Source of the DNA: Comamonadaceae bacterium
GTDB lineage: Bacteria > Pseudomonadota > Gammaproteobacteria > Burkholderiales > Burkholderiaceae_C
DNA: 64,000 nt
Direction of reading: 5' to 3'
Assembly: GCA_027490925.1 (NCBI GenBank)
Contig: JAIXXF010000022.1
Span: forward strand, 1-64,000
Below, one piece after another: positions 55,654 through 63,820 of this stretch. A program made the translations under genes and the position numbers. The notes below the pieces were generated by a model, which was not told the origin of the DNA, searched no databases, and worked only from the letters and a program-made list of their open reading frames with translations. Each line of letters starts with the position of its first letter. Position 1 is the first letter of the stretch.

Positions 55654-56718
55654 TCACACCCGGTGCGACTGTGTGAGTGTGCCCAGGCGCGTGAGCAATT
55701 GGGGCGCGATCTTGGGCAACGCCAAAACCTCGTTCGCGGCACCGGCCGCAATGGCCTCGCGAGGCATGCCAAACACCACACAACTCTCCTCGTTCTGCAC
55801 GTAGTTGTACGCGCCAGCGTCTCGCATTTCACGCATGGCCGTCGCCCCATCGGCCCCCATACCGGTCAGCATGACGCCAATCGCATTGGGCCCCACCTGC
55901 CGCGCCACCGAGCGAAACAACACCTCCACCGACGGCTTGTGGCGGTTCACCGTGTCACCATCCCGTACCTCCGCCACGTAGTTGGCACCACTGCGCGCCA
56001 CGCTCAGGTGCTTGCCACCGGGGGCAATGTACGCATGGCCTTGCAAGATGCGTTCGCCGTCTTCCGCCTCTTTCACGCGAACCTGACACAAGGTGTTCAA
56101 GCGGGTGGCGAAGCTGGCAGTGAAACCCGGCGGCATGTGCTGTGTGATGACAATGCCAGGGCAGTCGGGCGGTAGCACCGTCAACAACTCGCGTATGGCC
56201 TCGGTACCGCCGGTGGATGCGCCGATGGCAATCAGTTTTTCAGTGCCATGGCGCGGCCCTGCACCGGGCGGATTGGCCTTTGTCACCGGTACAGCGGGGG
56301 CATGCTTTCGGCTCACGTTGGCCGCCGCTGCAGTACGTATTTTGAATGCGATCTCTTTCGCAGCGTCGTCCAGCCCTGCCTTCACGCCAAGGCGCGGCTT
56401 GGCGACAAAATCCACCGCACCCAGCTCCAAGGCGCGCAGGGTGGCCTCGGCGCCGCGCTCGGTCAGGGTCGAGATCATGACCACAGGCATAGGCCGAAGC
56501 CGCATCAACTTGTCAAGAAAGTCGAGGCCGTCCATCCTTGGCATCTCGATGTCCAGCGTCAAGACATCGGGGTTCATTTCACGGATGAGCTCGCGCGCCA
56601 CGAAGGGATCGGAGGCCACCCCAACGACCTGCATGTCGGGCTGTTGGTTGATGATTTCGGTCAACACGCTGCGGACCAGCGCAGAGTCGTCCACAACGAT
56701 CACTCGAATGGGCATCAC
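55654..56718 (-). CDS. cheB: CheB methylesterase/deamidase, cluster B
   Basis: Predicted 354 aa. Receiver domain with D56 in [12 protein letters not shown], then a methylesterase domain with S168 in [10 protein letters not shown] in TQHMPPGF and D in TGMGADGA. Highly typical. It ends cluster B, 6 bp after cheD. Confidence 0.98.
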   Translation of the reverse strand: MMPIRVIVVDDSALVRSVLTEIINQQPDMQVVGVASDPFVARELIREMNPDVLTLDIEMPRMDGLDFLDKLMRLRPMPVVMISTLTERGAEATLRALELGAVDFVAKPRLGVKAGLDDAAKEIAFKIRTAAAANVSRKHAPAVPVTKANPPGAGPRHGTEKLIAIGASTGGTEAIRELLTVLPPDCPGIVITQHMPPGFTASFATRLNTLCQVRVKEAEDGERILQGHAYIAPGGKHLSVARSGANYVAEVRDGDTVNRHKPSVEVLFRSVARQVGPNAIGVMLTGMGADGATAMREMRDAGAYNYVQNEESCVVFGMPREAIAAGAANEVLALPKIAPQLLTRLGTLTQSHRV

Positions 56719-56724
56719 AGTGTC

Positions 56725-57366
56725 CTAGAACAGTTCAATGTCGCCGGCTGGCGGTGTCGTCAGCAATTGCTTGCGGTAACTCGATTCTTGCAACTGCAGC
56801 TCCACCACACTGGCCGGTGCCAAACGCTTGCACATCACCTTGCCGCTGTCGGGGAACAAGCACACCTTGCGCGGGTACACGTCCAACACGTCGCACCCCA
56901 TGATGGGGATGCGCTCACGCGCGAGGAAAGACTCGACGAAGGCCACGTTCTTTTCGCCAATCTGAGTGGACGCCAAGCTCTTCATCACCTGCCCACCACC
57001 AAAGATCTTGGCTTCCAGCGACTCCCTGCGGGCACCACGCTTGAACAGCTCATTCATCAGCAGTTCCATGGCGAACACACCGAACCGCCCGCTGGCGCTT
57101 TCTTGGTTGTCACCATCGGGCAGCATGAAGTGGTTCAAGCCACCCACCCGGGCTTGGCGATCGAACAAACAGGCGGCCACGCACGAACCCAGTGTGGTCA
57201 GTACCACGATCGGCTCCGACGACACGAAGTACTCCCCGGGCAAGACCTTCACAGCCGCTCTCTGGAATGAATGCTCCAGGTAGAAAAACGATGCTTGATG
57301 GTCTTTGTCCGGCGTGCGGCGCAAGGCGGCAAGCTCGGGCGGTTCAGCGCGCAGGGTGTGGCCCAT
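56725..57366 (-). CDS. cheD: CheD receptor glutamine deamidase, cluster B
   Basis: Predicted 213 aa, the length common in betaproteobacteria. C62 in TTLGSCVAAC and H79 in GGLNHFMLP are 17 residues apart as in the family, and KIFGGGQVM is conserved. It shares one base with the cheR stop codon (TGATG). Confidence 0.97.
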   Translation of the reverse strand: MGHTLRAEPPELAALRRTPDKDHQASFFYLEHSFQRAAVKVLPGEYFVSSEPIVVLTTLGSCVAACLFDRQARVGGLNHFMLPDGDNQESASGRFGVFAMELLMNELFKRGARRESLEAKIFGGGQVMKSLASTQIGEKNVAFVESFLARERIPIMGCDVLDVYPRKVCLFPDSGKVMCKRLAPASVVELQLQESSYRKQLLTTPPAGDIELF

Positions 57367-58250
57367 CAGGCATCGTTTCGGATGTAGACCGTCTTGCCAG
57401 ACAGCTGAAACAAATCGCGCTGATCACCAAAATTTTCCGAATGACCGACCATCAACAGACCGCCCGGCTTCAAACTGCGATGCAAACCCTCCAACACACG
57501 GCGCTGGGTGGGCCGGTCGAAGTAGATCATCACATTGCGGCAAAAAACGATGTCATAGGGCTCCATCCGCCAATCGCCGCTCAACAGGTTGAACGGTCTG
57601 AATGCGACCATGGACCTCAGTTCTGGCTTGACCCGCACTTTGCCCGCGTTGGCCCCACTGCCTTTCAGGAAAAAGCGCCGCAAGCGCGATTCTGACAACG
57701 CGCCCACCGCGTCCAAGGTGTAGACACCGCGCTCGGCGGTGGCAAGCACCTCGGTGTCCACATCGCTCGCGTGGATCACCGCCTGCACGCAGCCAATCCG
57801 CGCTTCTGTTGCGGTCATCGCAATGGAATAGGGCTCTTCACCGGTGGACGCTGCGCAGCACCAAATGCGTGGTGCGTCGCCAGGCCTCATCTGCCGCAAA
57901 CGCTCCGCCAGGGTGTCGAAATGGTGTGCTTCGCGGTAGAAGGACGTGAGGTTGGTGGTCAGGCTGTTAATGAACTCTTGCCAGTCCTTGTCACTGCCTG
58001 CCTGTACCCCGTCAAGGTAGCTGCGAAAGGTCTGGTGGCCCCGCTCGCGCAAGCGCCGCGATAAGCGGCTGTAAACCATGTTCTGCTTGCTCGGGTGGAG
58101 GTCAATTCCCGCGCGCTCGTGAATCAAACGGCGTACCCGTTCAAAGTCCGCTTGGCTGAATTCCAAGTCACGGTCGAACGGCTGGGGCTCGCCCAAGGCG
58201 GACAGACTGGCACGAGGACCAGCGCGCGCAGGGAATTGGGTGGAGGCCAT
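57366..58250 (-). CDS. cheR: CheR receptor methyltransferase, cluster B
   Basis: Predicted 294 aa. All typical motifs are present: LTTNLTSFYREAHHFDTLAE, the SAM-binding loop WCCAASTGEEPYSIAM, and DIVFCRNVMIYFD. This contrasts with the altered loop of the cluster A CheR. The first 25 residues are variable. cheW is 93 bp upstream. Confidence 0.98.
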   Translation of the reverse strand: MASTQFPARAGPRASLSALGEPQPFDRDLEFSQADFERVRRLIHERAGIDLHPSKQNMVYSRLSRRLRERGHQTFRSYLDGVQAGSDKDWQEFINSLTTNLTSFYREAHHFDTLAERLRQMRPGDAPRIWCCAASTGEEPYSIAMTATEARIGCVQAVIHASDVDTEVLATAERGVYTLDAVGALSESRLRRFFLKGSGANAGKVRVKPELRSMVAFRPFNLLSGDWRMEPYDIVFCRNVMIYFDRPTQRRVLEGLHRSLKPGGLLMVGHSENFGDQRDLFQLSGKTVYIRNDA

Positions 58251-58343
58251 CAGGTCGGTGTCAAGATGAAAGTGGTGGATCGGCAGGCCGTTGCGGCCAC
58301 CCGAATCAGGCGGCCGCCAAGTTCTTAATGACAGATCACCCGG

Positions 58344-58853
58344 TCACAGTTCCTGAGACAAGCCAATTTCGGCGCCGCCCAGCATGGACTCGATGTCCAC
58401 CAATATGAGCATCCGGTCTTCCAGACTGGCAATGCCGGTGATGAAACCCGAGTCGCTGGCCGACAGTTCCGGCGGTGGCTGGATGTGCCCACTGTCAAGG
58501 TCGATCACGTCAGACACCGAATCCACCACAGCGCCCACGACGCGGCCGCACACATTGAGCACCACCACCACGGTGACCTCGGTGTACTCGGCGTTGTCGC
58601 ATCCCAACTTGACGCGCAAGTCGATGATCGGGACGATCACCCCACGCAGGTTAACGACCCCCTTCACGAAGGCGGGCGCGTTGGCGATGCGGGTGGGTGG
58701 CTCGTAAGACCGAATCTCCTGCACTTTTTGGATGTCGATGCCGTACTCCTCCGCGCCCACGCGGTAGGTCAGGTACTCACCGGGCCGGGGGAGCCTGTCT
58801 TGACGCTCGGCCATTTGGCGCGCCAATTGAGCGCCTTCGTTGATCATTTCCAT
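58344..58853 (-). CDS. cheW: CheW coupling protein, cluster B
   Basis: Predicted 169 aa. YLTYRVGAEEYGIDIQKVQE and GVVNLRGVIVPIIDLRVKLG are the standard CheW segments; VVGAVVDSVSDVIDLDSGHI follows. Lies 33 bp after the transmembrane receptor gene. Confidence 0.98.
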   Translation of the reverse strand: MEMINEGAQLARQMAERQDRLPRPGEYLTYRVGAEEYGIDIQKVQEIRSYEPPTRIANAPAFVKGVVNLRGVIVPIIDLRVKLGCDNAEYTEVTVVVVLNVCGRVVGAVVDSVSDVIDLDSGHIQPPPELSASDSGFITGIASLEDRMLILVDIESMLGGAEIGLSQEL

Positions 58854-58886
58854 GGTGTTGTCCTTTTCGGCGTCTCGCGCAATGAA

Positions 58887-60677
58887 TCAGAACTGGGTCC
58901 AGTCGTCGTCGGCCGCAGCCGACGGAGTCACCGCAGCGCCGCTGTGCCCACCCGAATTCGCGCTGAGCGACGCCTTGGGGGTGGCAGGGGCAGGGGCGGG
59001 CAGACCCGAGCGAACGGCGGTCGATGGTGCAGGCTTGTGCGACAACGCTGGTGTTGACCGCACAGTGCGCGGAACAACAGCGGGCTCTAAGGCGGGCTGG
59101 GCGCGCAGCATACCCACCACCGGGTCACCGCCCAGTTTGAATTGCTGCACCGAGCCCACCAGTTCACCGGCCCTGGACTTCAAACTGCCCGCCGCGGCGG
59201 CCAGTTGCTCGACCAAGGCCGCGTTTTGTTGTGTGACTTGGTCAAGCTGTGTGACCGCCTGACCGACCTGGGCAATGCCTTGCGTTTGCTCTTGGGCGGC
59301 GGAGCTGATTTCGCCGATCATGTCGCTCACACGCTTCACCTGCGCGACGATGTCGTTCATCGTGCGGCCGGCATCAGCAACCAGCTTACTGCCCCCCTCG
59401 ACCTTGCTCACGCTCTCGCCGATCAGCCCTTTGATCTCTCGCGCGGCCTCTGCACTGCGTTGCGCCAAACTGCGCACTTCGCCCGCCACCACTGCAAAGC
59501 CACGGCCCTGCTCGCCGGCCCGAGCCGCTTCCACAGCGGCGTTCAAAGCCAAAATGTTTGTCTGGAAAGCGATCCCGTCGATCACGCCGATGATGTCGCT
59601 GATGCGGCGACTGGACACCGAGATGCCTTCCATCGTGCTCACCACCTCGCTGACCACGCGGCCACCGTCCATTGCTGCCTGGCTTGCTGCGGTGGCCAGC
59701 TGTGACGCCTGGCGGGCAGTGTCAGCGGTGTTGCGCACCGTACCGTTGAGCTGCTCCATCGACGCGGCTGTTTCTTGCAGACTCGACGCTTGCTCTTCGG
59801 TGCGCTGTGATAAATCTTCGTTGCCATTCGCGATCTGCCCAGAACCGCTGGCGATGGCGTCGCTGTTGCTGCGCACTTTGAATACCAAGCCGCTGAGCGC
59901 GTGGGTCATGCCGCCCAGCGCCGCCAGCAGCATGCCGGGTTCGTCCCGCGCTTCGGACGTCACCTGCTGCGTCAAATCACCGTTGGCCAAAGTCTCCGCC
60001 AGGGTGACGGCTTCAGCGATCGGCTGGGTGATGCTCAAGGTCAGCAGCCAGGCCATCAACACGCCAAACAAGATGGCCAAAGCGGTACAGCCCATCAGCA
60101 CCCACCACATGGCGTCGTAGTTCTTGCGTACCCCGGCGGATATCTCGGCCGCCTGCTGCTCCTCGTGGTCTGACAGCAGTCGGACGGCTTCAATCCAGCT
60201 TTTTTGAGAGGGCAACGACTCTTGTGACAACACCCGCGTCGCCTCTGCCAGCAGCCCTTCGCGCACCAGCTTGCCCACTTGGTCGGCCAGCGGTCGGGCC
60301 AGCTCTTTCTTCTGATGGATTTGGGCCAGCAAATCGCGCTCTCGCGGACTGGGGTTGACCAGTAACTGCGTCAGCTTCTTTTCTTCAGCATCGTAGGTTT
60401 GCCGGGCGTCGGCCAGTTCGCGCACCACCGCATCGCGCTGCGCTGGCAGCAAGATCAGGTCGCGCACAGACGCGCTGCTGCGGTTGATGGCGCCGTACAT
60501 TTCGTGGGCCGCGCGCGCCTCCTCATGGCGCACATTGACGATATCGTCCATGTTGGTTTTGAGCTCTGAAAGACGGCTCAAAGACAACACAGAGACCGTG
60601 ACCACCATGGCAAGCATCAGGCCAAAGCCCAATGCCAGCCGCTGGCCGATCTTGAGATTTCTAAGAATTCGCGTCAT
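58887..60677 (-). CDS. Transmembrane chemoreceptor with C-terminal CheR tether
   Basis: Predicted 596 aa. Membrane helices at about 11-31 and 190-213 enclose a periplasmic four-helix-bundle sensor domain of about 155 residues. A HAMP domain (ITQPIAEAVTLAETLANGDL) and the signalling domain with FQTNILALNAAVEAARAGEQ follow. The last residues DDDWTQF carry the x-W-x-x-F pentapeptide that binds CheR and CheB in E. coli Tar/Tsr (NWETF). Ligand unknown. A sigma-28-like promoter lies 30 bp upstream, so it can be expressed apart from cheA. Confidence 0.96.
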   Translation of the reverse strand: MTRILRNLKIGQRLALGFGLMLAMVVTVSVLSLSRLSELKTNMDDIVNVRHEEARAAHEMYGAINRSSASVRDLILLPAQRDAVVRELADARQTYDAEEKKLTQLLVNPSPRERDLLAQIHQKKELARPLADQVGKLVREGLLAEATRVLSQESLPSQKSWIEAVRLLSDHEEQQAAEISAGVRKNYDAMWWVLMGCTALAILFGVLMAWLLTLSITQPIAEAVTLAETLANGDLTQQVTSEARDEPGMLLAALGGMTHALSGLVFKVRSNSDAIASGSGQIANGNEDLSQRTEEQASSLQETAASMEQLNGTVRNTADTARQASQLATAASQAAMDGGRVVSEVVSTMEGISVSSRRISDIIGVIDGIAFQTNILALNAAVEAARAGEQGRGFAVVAGEVRSLAQRSAEAAREIKGLIGESVSKVEGGSKLVADAGRTMNDIVAQVKRVSDMIGEISSAAQEQTQGIAQVGQAVTQLDQVTQQNAALVEQLAAAAGSLKSRAGELVGSVQQFKLGGDPVVGMLRAQPALEPAVVPRTVRSTPALSHKPAPSTAVRSGLPAPAPATPKASLSANSGGHSGAAVTPSAAADDDWTQF

Positions 60678-60706
60678 GCGTGAGAACCTTTCATGCGTTA
60701 CCTAGG

Positions 60707-60733
60707 TTGTCGGCAAACCGCAGACAAAACTGA
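60707..60733 (-). promoter_or_regulatory. Sigma-28-like promoter of the cluster B receptor
   Basis: On the minus strand TCAGTTTT (complement of 60726-60733), exactly 11 nt, GCCGACAA (complement of 60707-60714), in the 87-bp gap between cheA and the receptor gene. Confidence 0.6.
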
Positions 60734-60764
60734 GTCTTGGCTGGGGCGCTGGGCTTGGCCCAGG

Positions 60765-62756
60765 TCAATACCCGTCAGCCTGCACCAGTGCAGACACATC
60801 CAAAATGAGCGCCACCCGACCATCGCCCATGATGGTGGCGCCGGATATGTTGGAGACCTTGCGGTAATTGGCCTCCAGGTTTTTGACCACCACCTGTTGC
60901 TGCCCCACCAGTTCGTCAACCAACAGCGCCACGCGGCGGCCTTCGGCCGCGACCACCACCATGATGGGTGGACTGACAGAGGCGTCGGCCCCGCGTGAGA
61001 CATCACAAACGGCGTCCAACGCCACCACAGGCAGCCAGTCGTCGCGAACCTTCACCACACGGCTGGTGCCTGCCATGGTTTTGACCACGGCTGTGCTGGC
61101 CTGGAACGACTCCACCACCGAAGCCAGCGGCAAGACGTAGATCTCCTTGCCCACCCCAACGGTCATGCCATCCATGATGGCCAAGGTCAACGGCAGACGT
61201 ACCTGCACCCGGGTGCCTGCGCCTTTGGCAGAGTCCAACGTGACGCTGCCACCCAACGACAAGATGTTGCGTTTGACCACGTCCATACCCACCCCGCGGC
61301 CTGACACGTCGGTCACGACCTCGGCGGTGGAGAAACCAGGAGCGAAGATGAGTTGCCAGACGTCCTGGTCGCTCATGTTGTCGGGCAACGCCATGCCGTT
61401 GAGACGGGCCTTGGCCAGGATTCGCTCGCGGTCCAGACCCTTGCCATCGTCGCGCACCTCGATCAAGATGGACCCGCCCGAATGCTGCGCCGACAGCGTG
61501 ATGCGACCCTGTGCCGATTTGCCGGCAGCCAGCCGCTCATCGGGCGACTCGATGCCGTGATCTAGCGAGTTGCGGATCAAGTGCGTCAATGGGTCGGTGA
61601 TTTTTTCGATCAACCCCTTGTCGAGCTCGGTGGCTTCGCCGACCGTTTTCAGCTCCACTTGCTTGCCCAGGCGACTGGCCAGGTCCCGTAACATCCTTGG
61701 AAAGCGGTTGAACACCACCGCCATGGGGATCATGCGAATGGACATCACCGCGTCTTGCAAGTGGCGAGTGGTCCGCTCCAAATCGGTCAAACCTGAGATC
61801 AGTTGTTGGTGCGCACCCAGTTCGAGCTTTTCTGCGCGCTGGGCCAACACCGCCCGTGTGATCACCAATTCCCCCATCAGGTTGATGAGTTGGTCCACCT
61901 TTTCCACCGACACCCGCAGGGTGGTCTCGTGGGCCAGGACCTGGGCCCGGTCCGCCACCAGCGGCACCGCTGGGGGTGGAGACGCTGGAGCCCGTGGTGC
62001 GGGCGCCTCGAACAGCCCGTACCCGCGGTCGGCGTCGGTTTCGGTCCAGGGCAAGAGCTGGATTTGCTCGCGCGGCACATGGAAGCAGCACAGGTCCAGG
62101 AGGTCGCCGTCGTCACTCGCAGTGGTGAGTTTGAAACGCACCGTCAACGGGTCTTGCCCCTCTGCTGGCGCCAGCCGGTCCAGCCGTCCCAAACCACCAA
62201 TTTCCTTGAACAGGGCGATCAGGTCATCGGCCAGACTTGGGCTGGCCAAAGGGCCAGCCAGCAGCGTCAGGGTGCGCTCAGGCGCCTTGGGGGTGGGTGC
62301 TTGGGCAGTGGTTTGGGGCTGGGTCCGGGGGGCTTCGGCGTCAAACGCCTGAATCGTGTCGATCAGGGTCTGCACCTCGACCGCCCCCTCGCCCTCGCCC
62401 GACTGGTGGGCAGTCAGCATCGAACGAAGCGCGTCGCCGGAAGCCAGCAGCACATCCACCATGCGGGTATTGATGTCGATTTCATGGCGACGCAACTTGT
62501 CCAGCAGGGTCTCCATCACGTGGGTCAGGCTGGTCACGTCGTCGAACCCGAAAGTGGCTGCGCCGCCCTTGATCGAATGCGCGCAGCGGAACACCGCGTT
62601 GAGCGCCTCGTCGTCCGGCGCATCGACATGCATCTCCAGCAATTGCTGTTCCATGCCCGCCAGACTCTCACTCGCCTCTTCAAAGAAGACTTGGTAGAAC
62701 TGCGTCAGGTCGAAGTTGGGGCCGCCACCGGCGGAAGAATGGTGGGTGTCTGTCAT
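60765..62756 (-). CDS. cheA: CheA sensor histidine kinase, cluster B
   Basis: Predicted 663 aa. The Hpt domain has H60 in RCAHSIKGGAATFGF. A CheY/CheB-binding domain (about 165-245), dimerisation helix, ATPase motifs (LIRNSLDHGI, DDGKGLD, GRGVGMDVVKRN) and a CheW-like C-terminal domain follow. It receives signals from receptors through the cluster B CheW and phosphorylates CheY and CheB. Starts 13 bp after cheY. Confidence 0.98.
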   Translation of the reverse strand: MTDTHHSSAGGGPNFDLTQFYQVFFEEASESLAGMEQQLLEMHVDAPDDEALNAVFRCAHSIKGGAATFGFDDVTSLTHVMETLLDKLRRHEIDINTRMVDVLLASGDALRSMLTAHQSGEGEGAVEVQTLIDTIQAFDAEAPRTQPQTTAQAPTPKAPERTLTLLAGPLASPSLADDLIALFKEIGGLGRLDRLAPAEGQDPLTVRFKLTTASDDGDLLDLCCFHVPREQIQLLPWTETDADRGYGLFEAPAPRAPASPPPAVPLVADRAQVLAHETTLRVSVEKVDQLINLMGELVITRAVLAQRAEKLELGAHQQLISGLTDLERTTRHLQDAVMSIRMIPMAVVFNRFPRMLRDLASRLGKQVELKTVGEATELDKGLIEKITDPLTHLIRNSLDHGIESPDERLAAGKSAQGRITLSAQHSGGSILIEVRDDGKGLDRERILAKARLNGMALPDNMSDQDVWQLIFAPGFSTAEVVTDVSGRGVGMDVVKRNILSLGGSVTLDSAKGAGTRVQVRLPLTLAIMDGMTVGVGKEIYVLPLASVVESFQASTAVVKTMAGTSRVVKVRDDWLPVVALDAVCDVSRGADASVSPPIMVVVAAEGRRVALLVDELVGQQQVVVKNLEANYRKVSNISGATIMGDGRVALILDVSALVQADGY

Positions 62757-62769
62757 GGCACTTGGCGCG

Positions 62770-63132
62770 TCAAATAACCACTTTGCGCACCACCTCGATG
62801 AGGCGGGCGGGATCGAACGGCTTGACCAACCAGCCGGTCGCGCCAGCAGCCCGACCCGCCTGCTTCATGTCGTCGCCCGACTCGGTGGTGAGGATCAAGA
62901 TCGGCACCTGGCGGTGTTGGCCCTGCGAGCGCAAGGACCGGGTGAGCGACAAGCCGTCCATGCGCGGCATGTTTTGGTCGGTCAACACCAGGTCTACGGT
63001 CTGATGACGCAGCTTGTCCAGGGCGTCAAGCCCGTCCACCGCTTCGATCACCTGATAGCCCGCACTTTCCAGGGTGAAGGTCACCATTTGGCGCATGGAA
63101 GCGGAGTCGTCAACGGCAAGGATCGATGGCAT
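62770..63132 (-). CDS. cheY: CheY-like response regulator, cluster B
   Basis: Predicted 120 aa receiver. Phospho-acceptor D52 in VLTDQNMPRMDG, acidic pair D8-D9 in AVDDSASMRQ, K in VKPFDPARL. It resembles the cluster A CheY (17236-17607) more than the motor-type CheY at 38296. It is 27 bp after the small Cys-rich gene. Confidence 0.94.
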   Translation of the reverse strand: MPSILAVDDSASMRQMVTFTLESAGYQVIEAVDGLDALDKLRHQTVDLVLTDQNMPRMDGLSLTRSLRSQGQHRQVPILILTTESGDDMKQAGRAAGATGWLVKPFDPARLIEVVRKVVI

Positions 63133-63159
63133 GGGGAACTGCTCCAGATTGGCTGGTGG

Positions 63160-63594
63160 TTAGAAGAAATCGATGCTGCCTGCGTGCACATCGGTCTGCT
63201 CAATGGGGCGTGGCAGCTTGTCATTGGCGCCAAGCGGCTCCGTCAGCGCCGACGGCGAGGAAGCGTCGGAGGACACCGCCGCGAGCGTCGACAAGCGCGA
63301 CTGGGCGTGGATGAGCTTTTGCTGCGCGATGTCTTCGAATTGCAGCGCAATACCCGCTTCTGACAGCGCTTGGCGAACCGCCTGGTGCTGTTCAGACAGG
63401 CTGAGCGCCTCGGGTCCTGTCACCAGGCGCGAGGCTTCTGCAAAGCAGGCGAACAGGCGGCGAGAGGCATGGCTCAACAAGCCTTCCAACTCACTGAGCT
63501 GCGCCGACACGGCCAGCAGTTCAGCGGCCACCGCCGGATGGGCCGGGGTTTCGTTGGCTGAGCCACACGGGCAAGTGCACATTCGGTGTTCCAT
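63160..63594 (-). CDS. Small Cys-rich protein with CheZ-like DxxxQ motif
   Basis: Predicted 144 aa; not recognised as a named family. The ATG at 63594 is preferred because a sigma-28-like -10 (63623-63630) would start transcription downstream of the alternative ATG at 63678. The N terminus MEHRMCTCPCGS has three closely spaced cysteines that could bind a metal. Residues 20-105 are predicted helical; residues 84-96 read LQFEDIAQQKLIH, where D88 and Q92 repeat the CheZ D-x-x-x-Q spacing. A flexible linker leads to a C terminus SIDFF, like the short aromatic tail with which CheZ binds CheY. It is the first gene of cluster B, the same place held in cluster A by the protein at 17619-18713. Phosphatase function is inference only. 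Confidence 0.65.
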   Translation of the reverse strand: MEHRMCTCPCGSANETPAHPAVAAELLAVSAQLSELEGLLSHASRRLFACFAEASRLVTGPEALSLSEQHQAVRQALSEAGIALQFEDIAQQKLIHAQSRLSTLAAVSSDASSPSALTEPLGANDKLPRPIEQTDVHAGSIDFF

Positions 63595-63622
63595 GGACAC
63601 GGACTGTTTGCCCGCCCCCCAG

Positions 63623-63649
63623 TTATCGGCAGCAGCAGCGCCACCAATA
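63623..63649 (-). promoter_or_regulatory. Sigma-28-like promoter of che cluster B
   Basis: On the minus strand TATTGGTG (complement of 63642-63649), exactly 11 nt, GCCGATAA (complement of 63623-63630). The -10 is perfect, the -35 poor. Confidence 0.5.
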
Positions 63650-63820
63650 GGGCAATTAACGCAAGCGGAACCACGCATTTCGTCCGCTGACGGTTCAGAT
63701 GGTGAATCCCCGGCCGTTTCAACACTGAGCCACCATTCATTTCGGCCAGCACGGGCCGAAAGCACAGGGGCGATCGCTTGACCGCCCTTCCAACCCCCAC
63801 CCAATCAGGAACACACGCCC

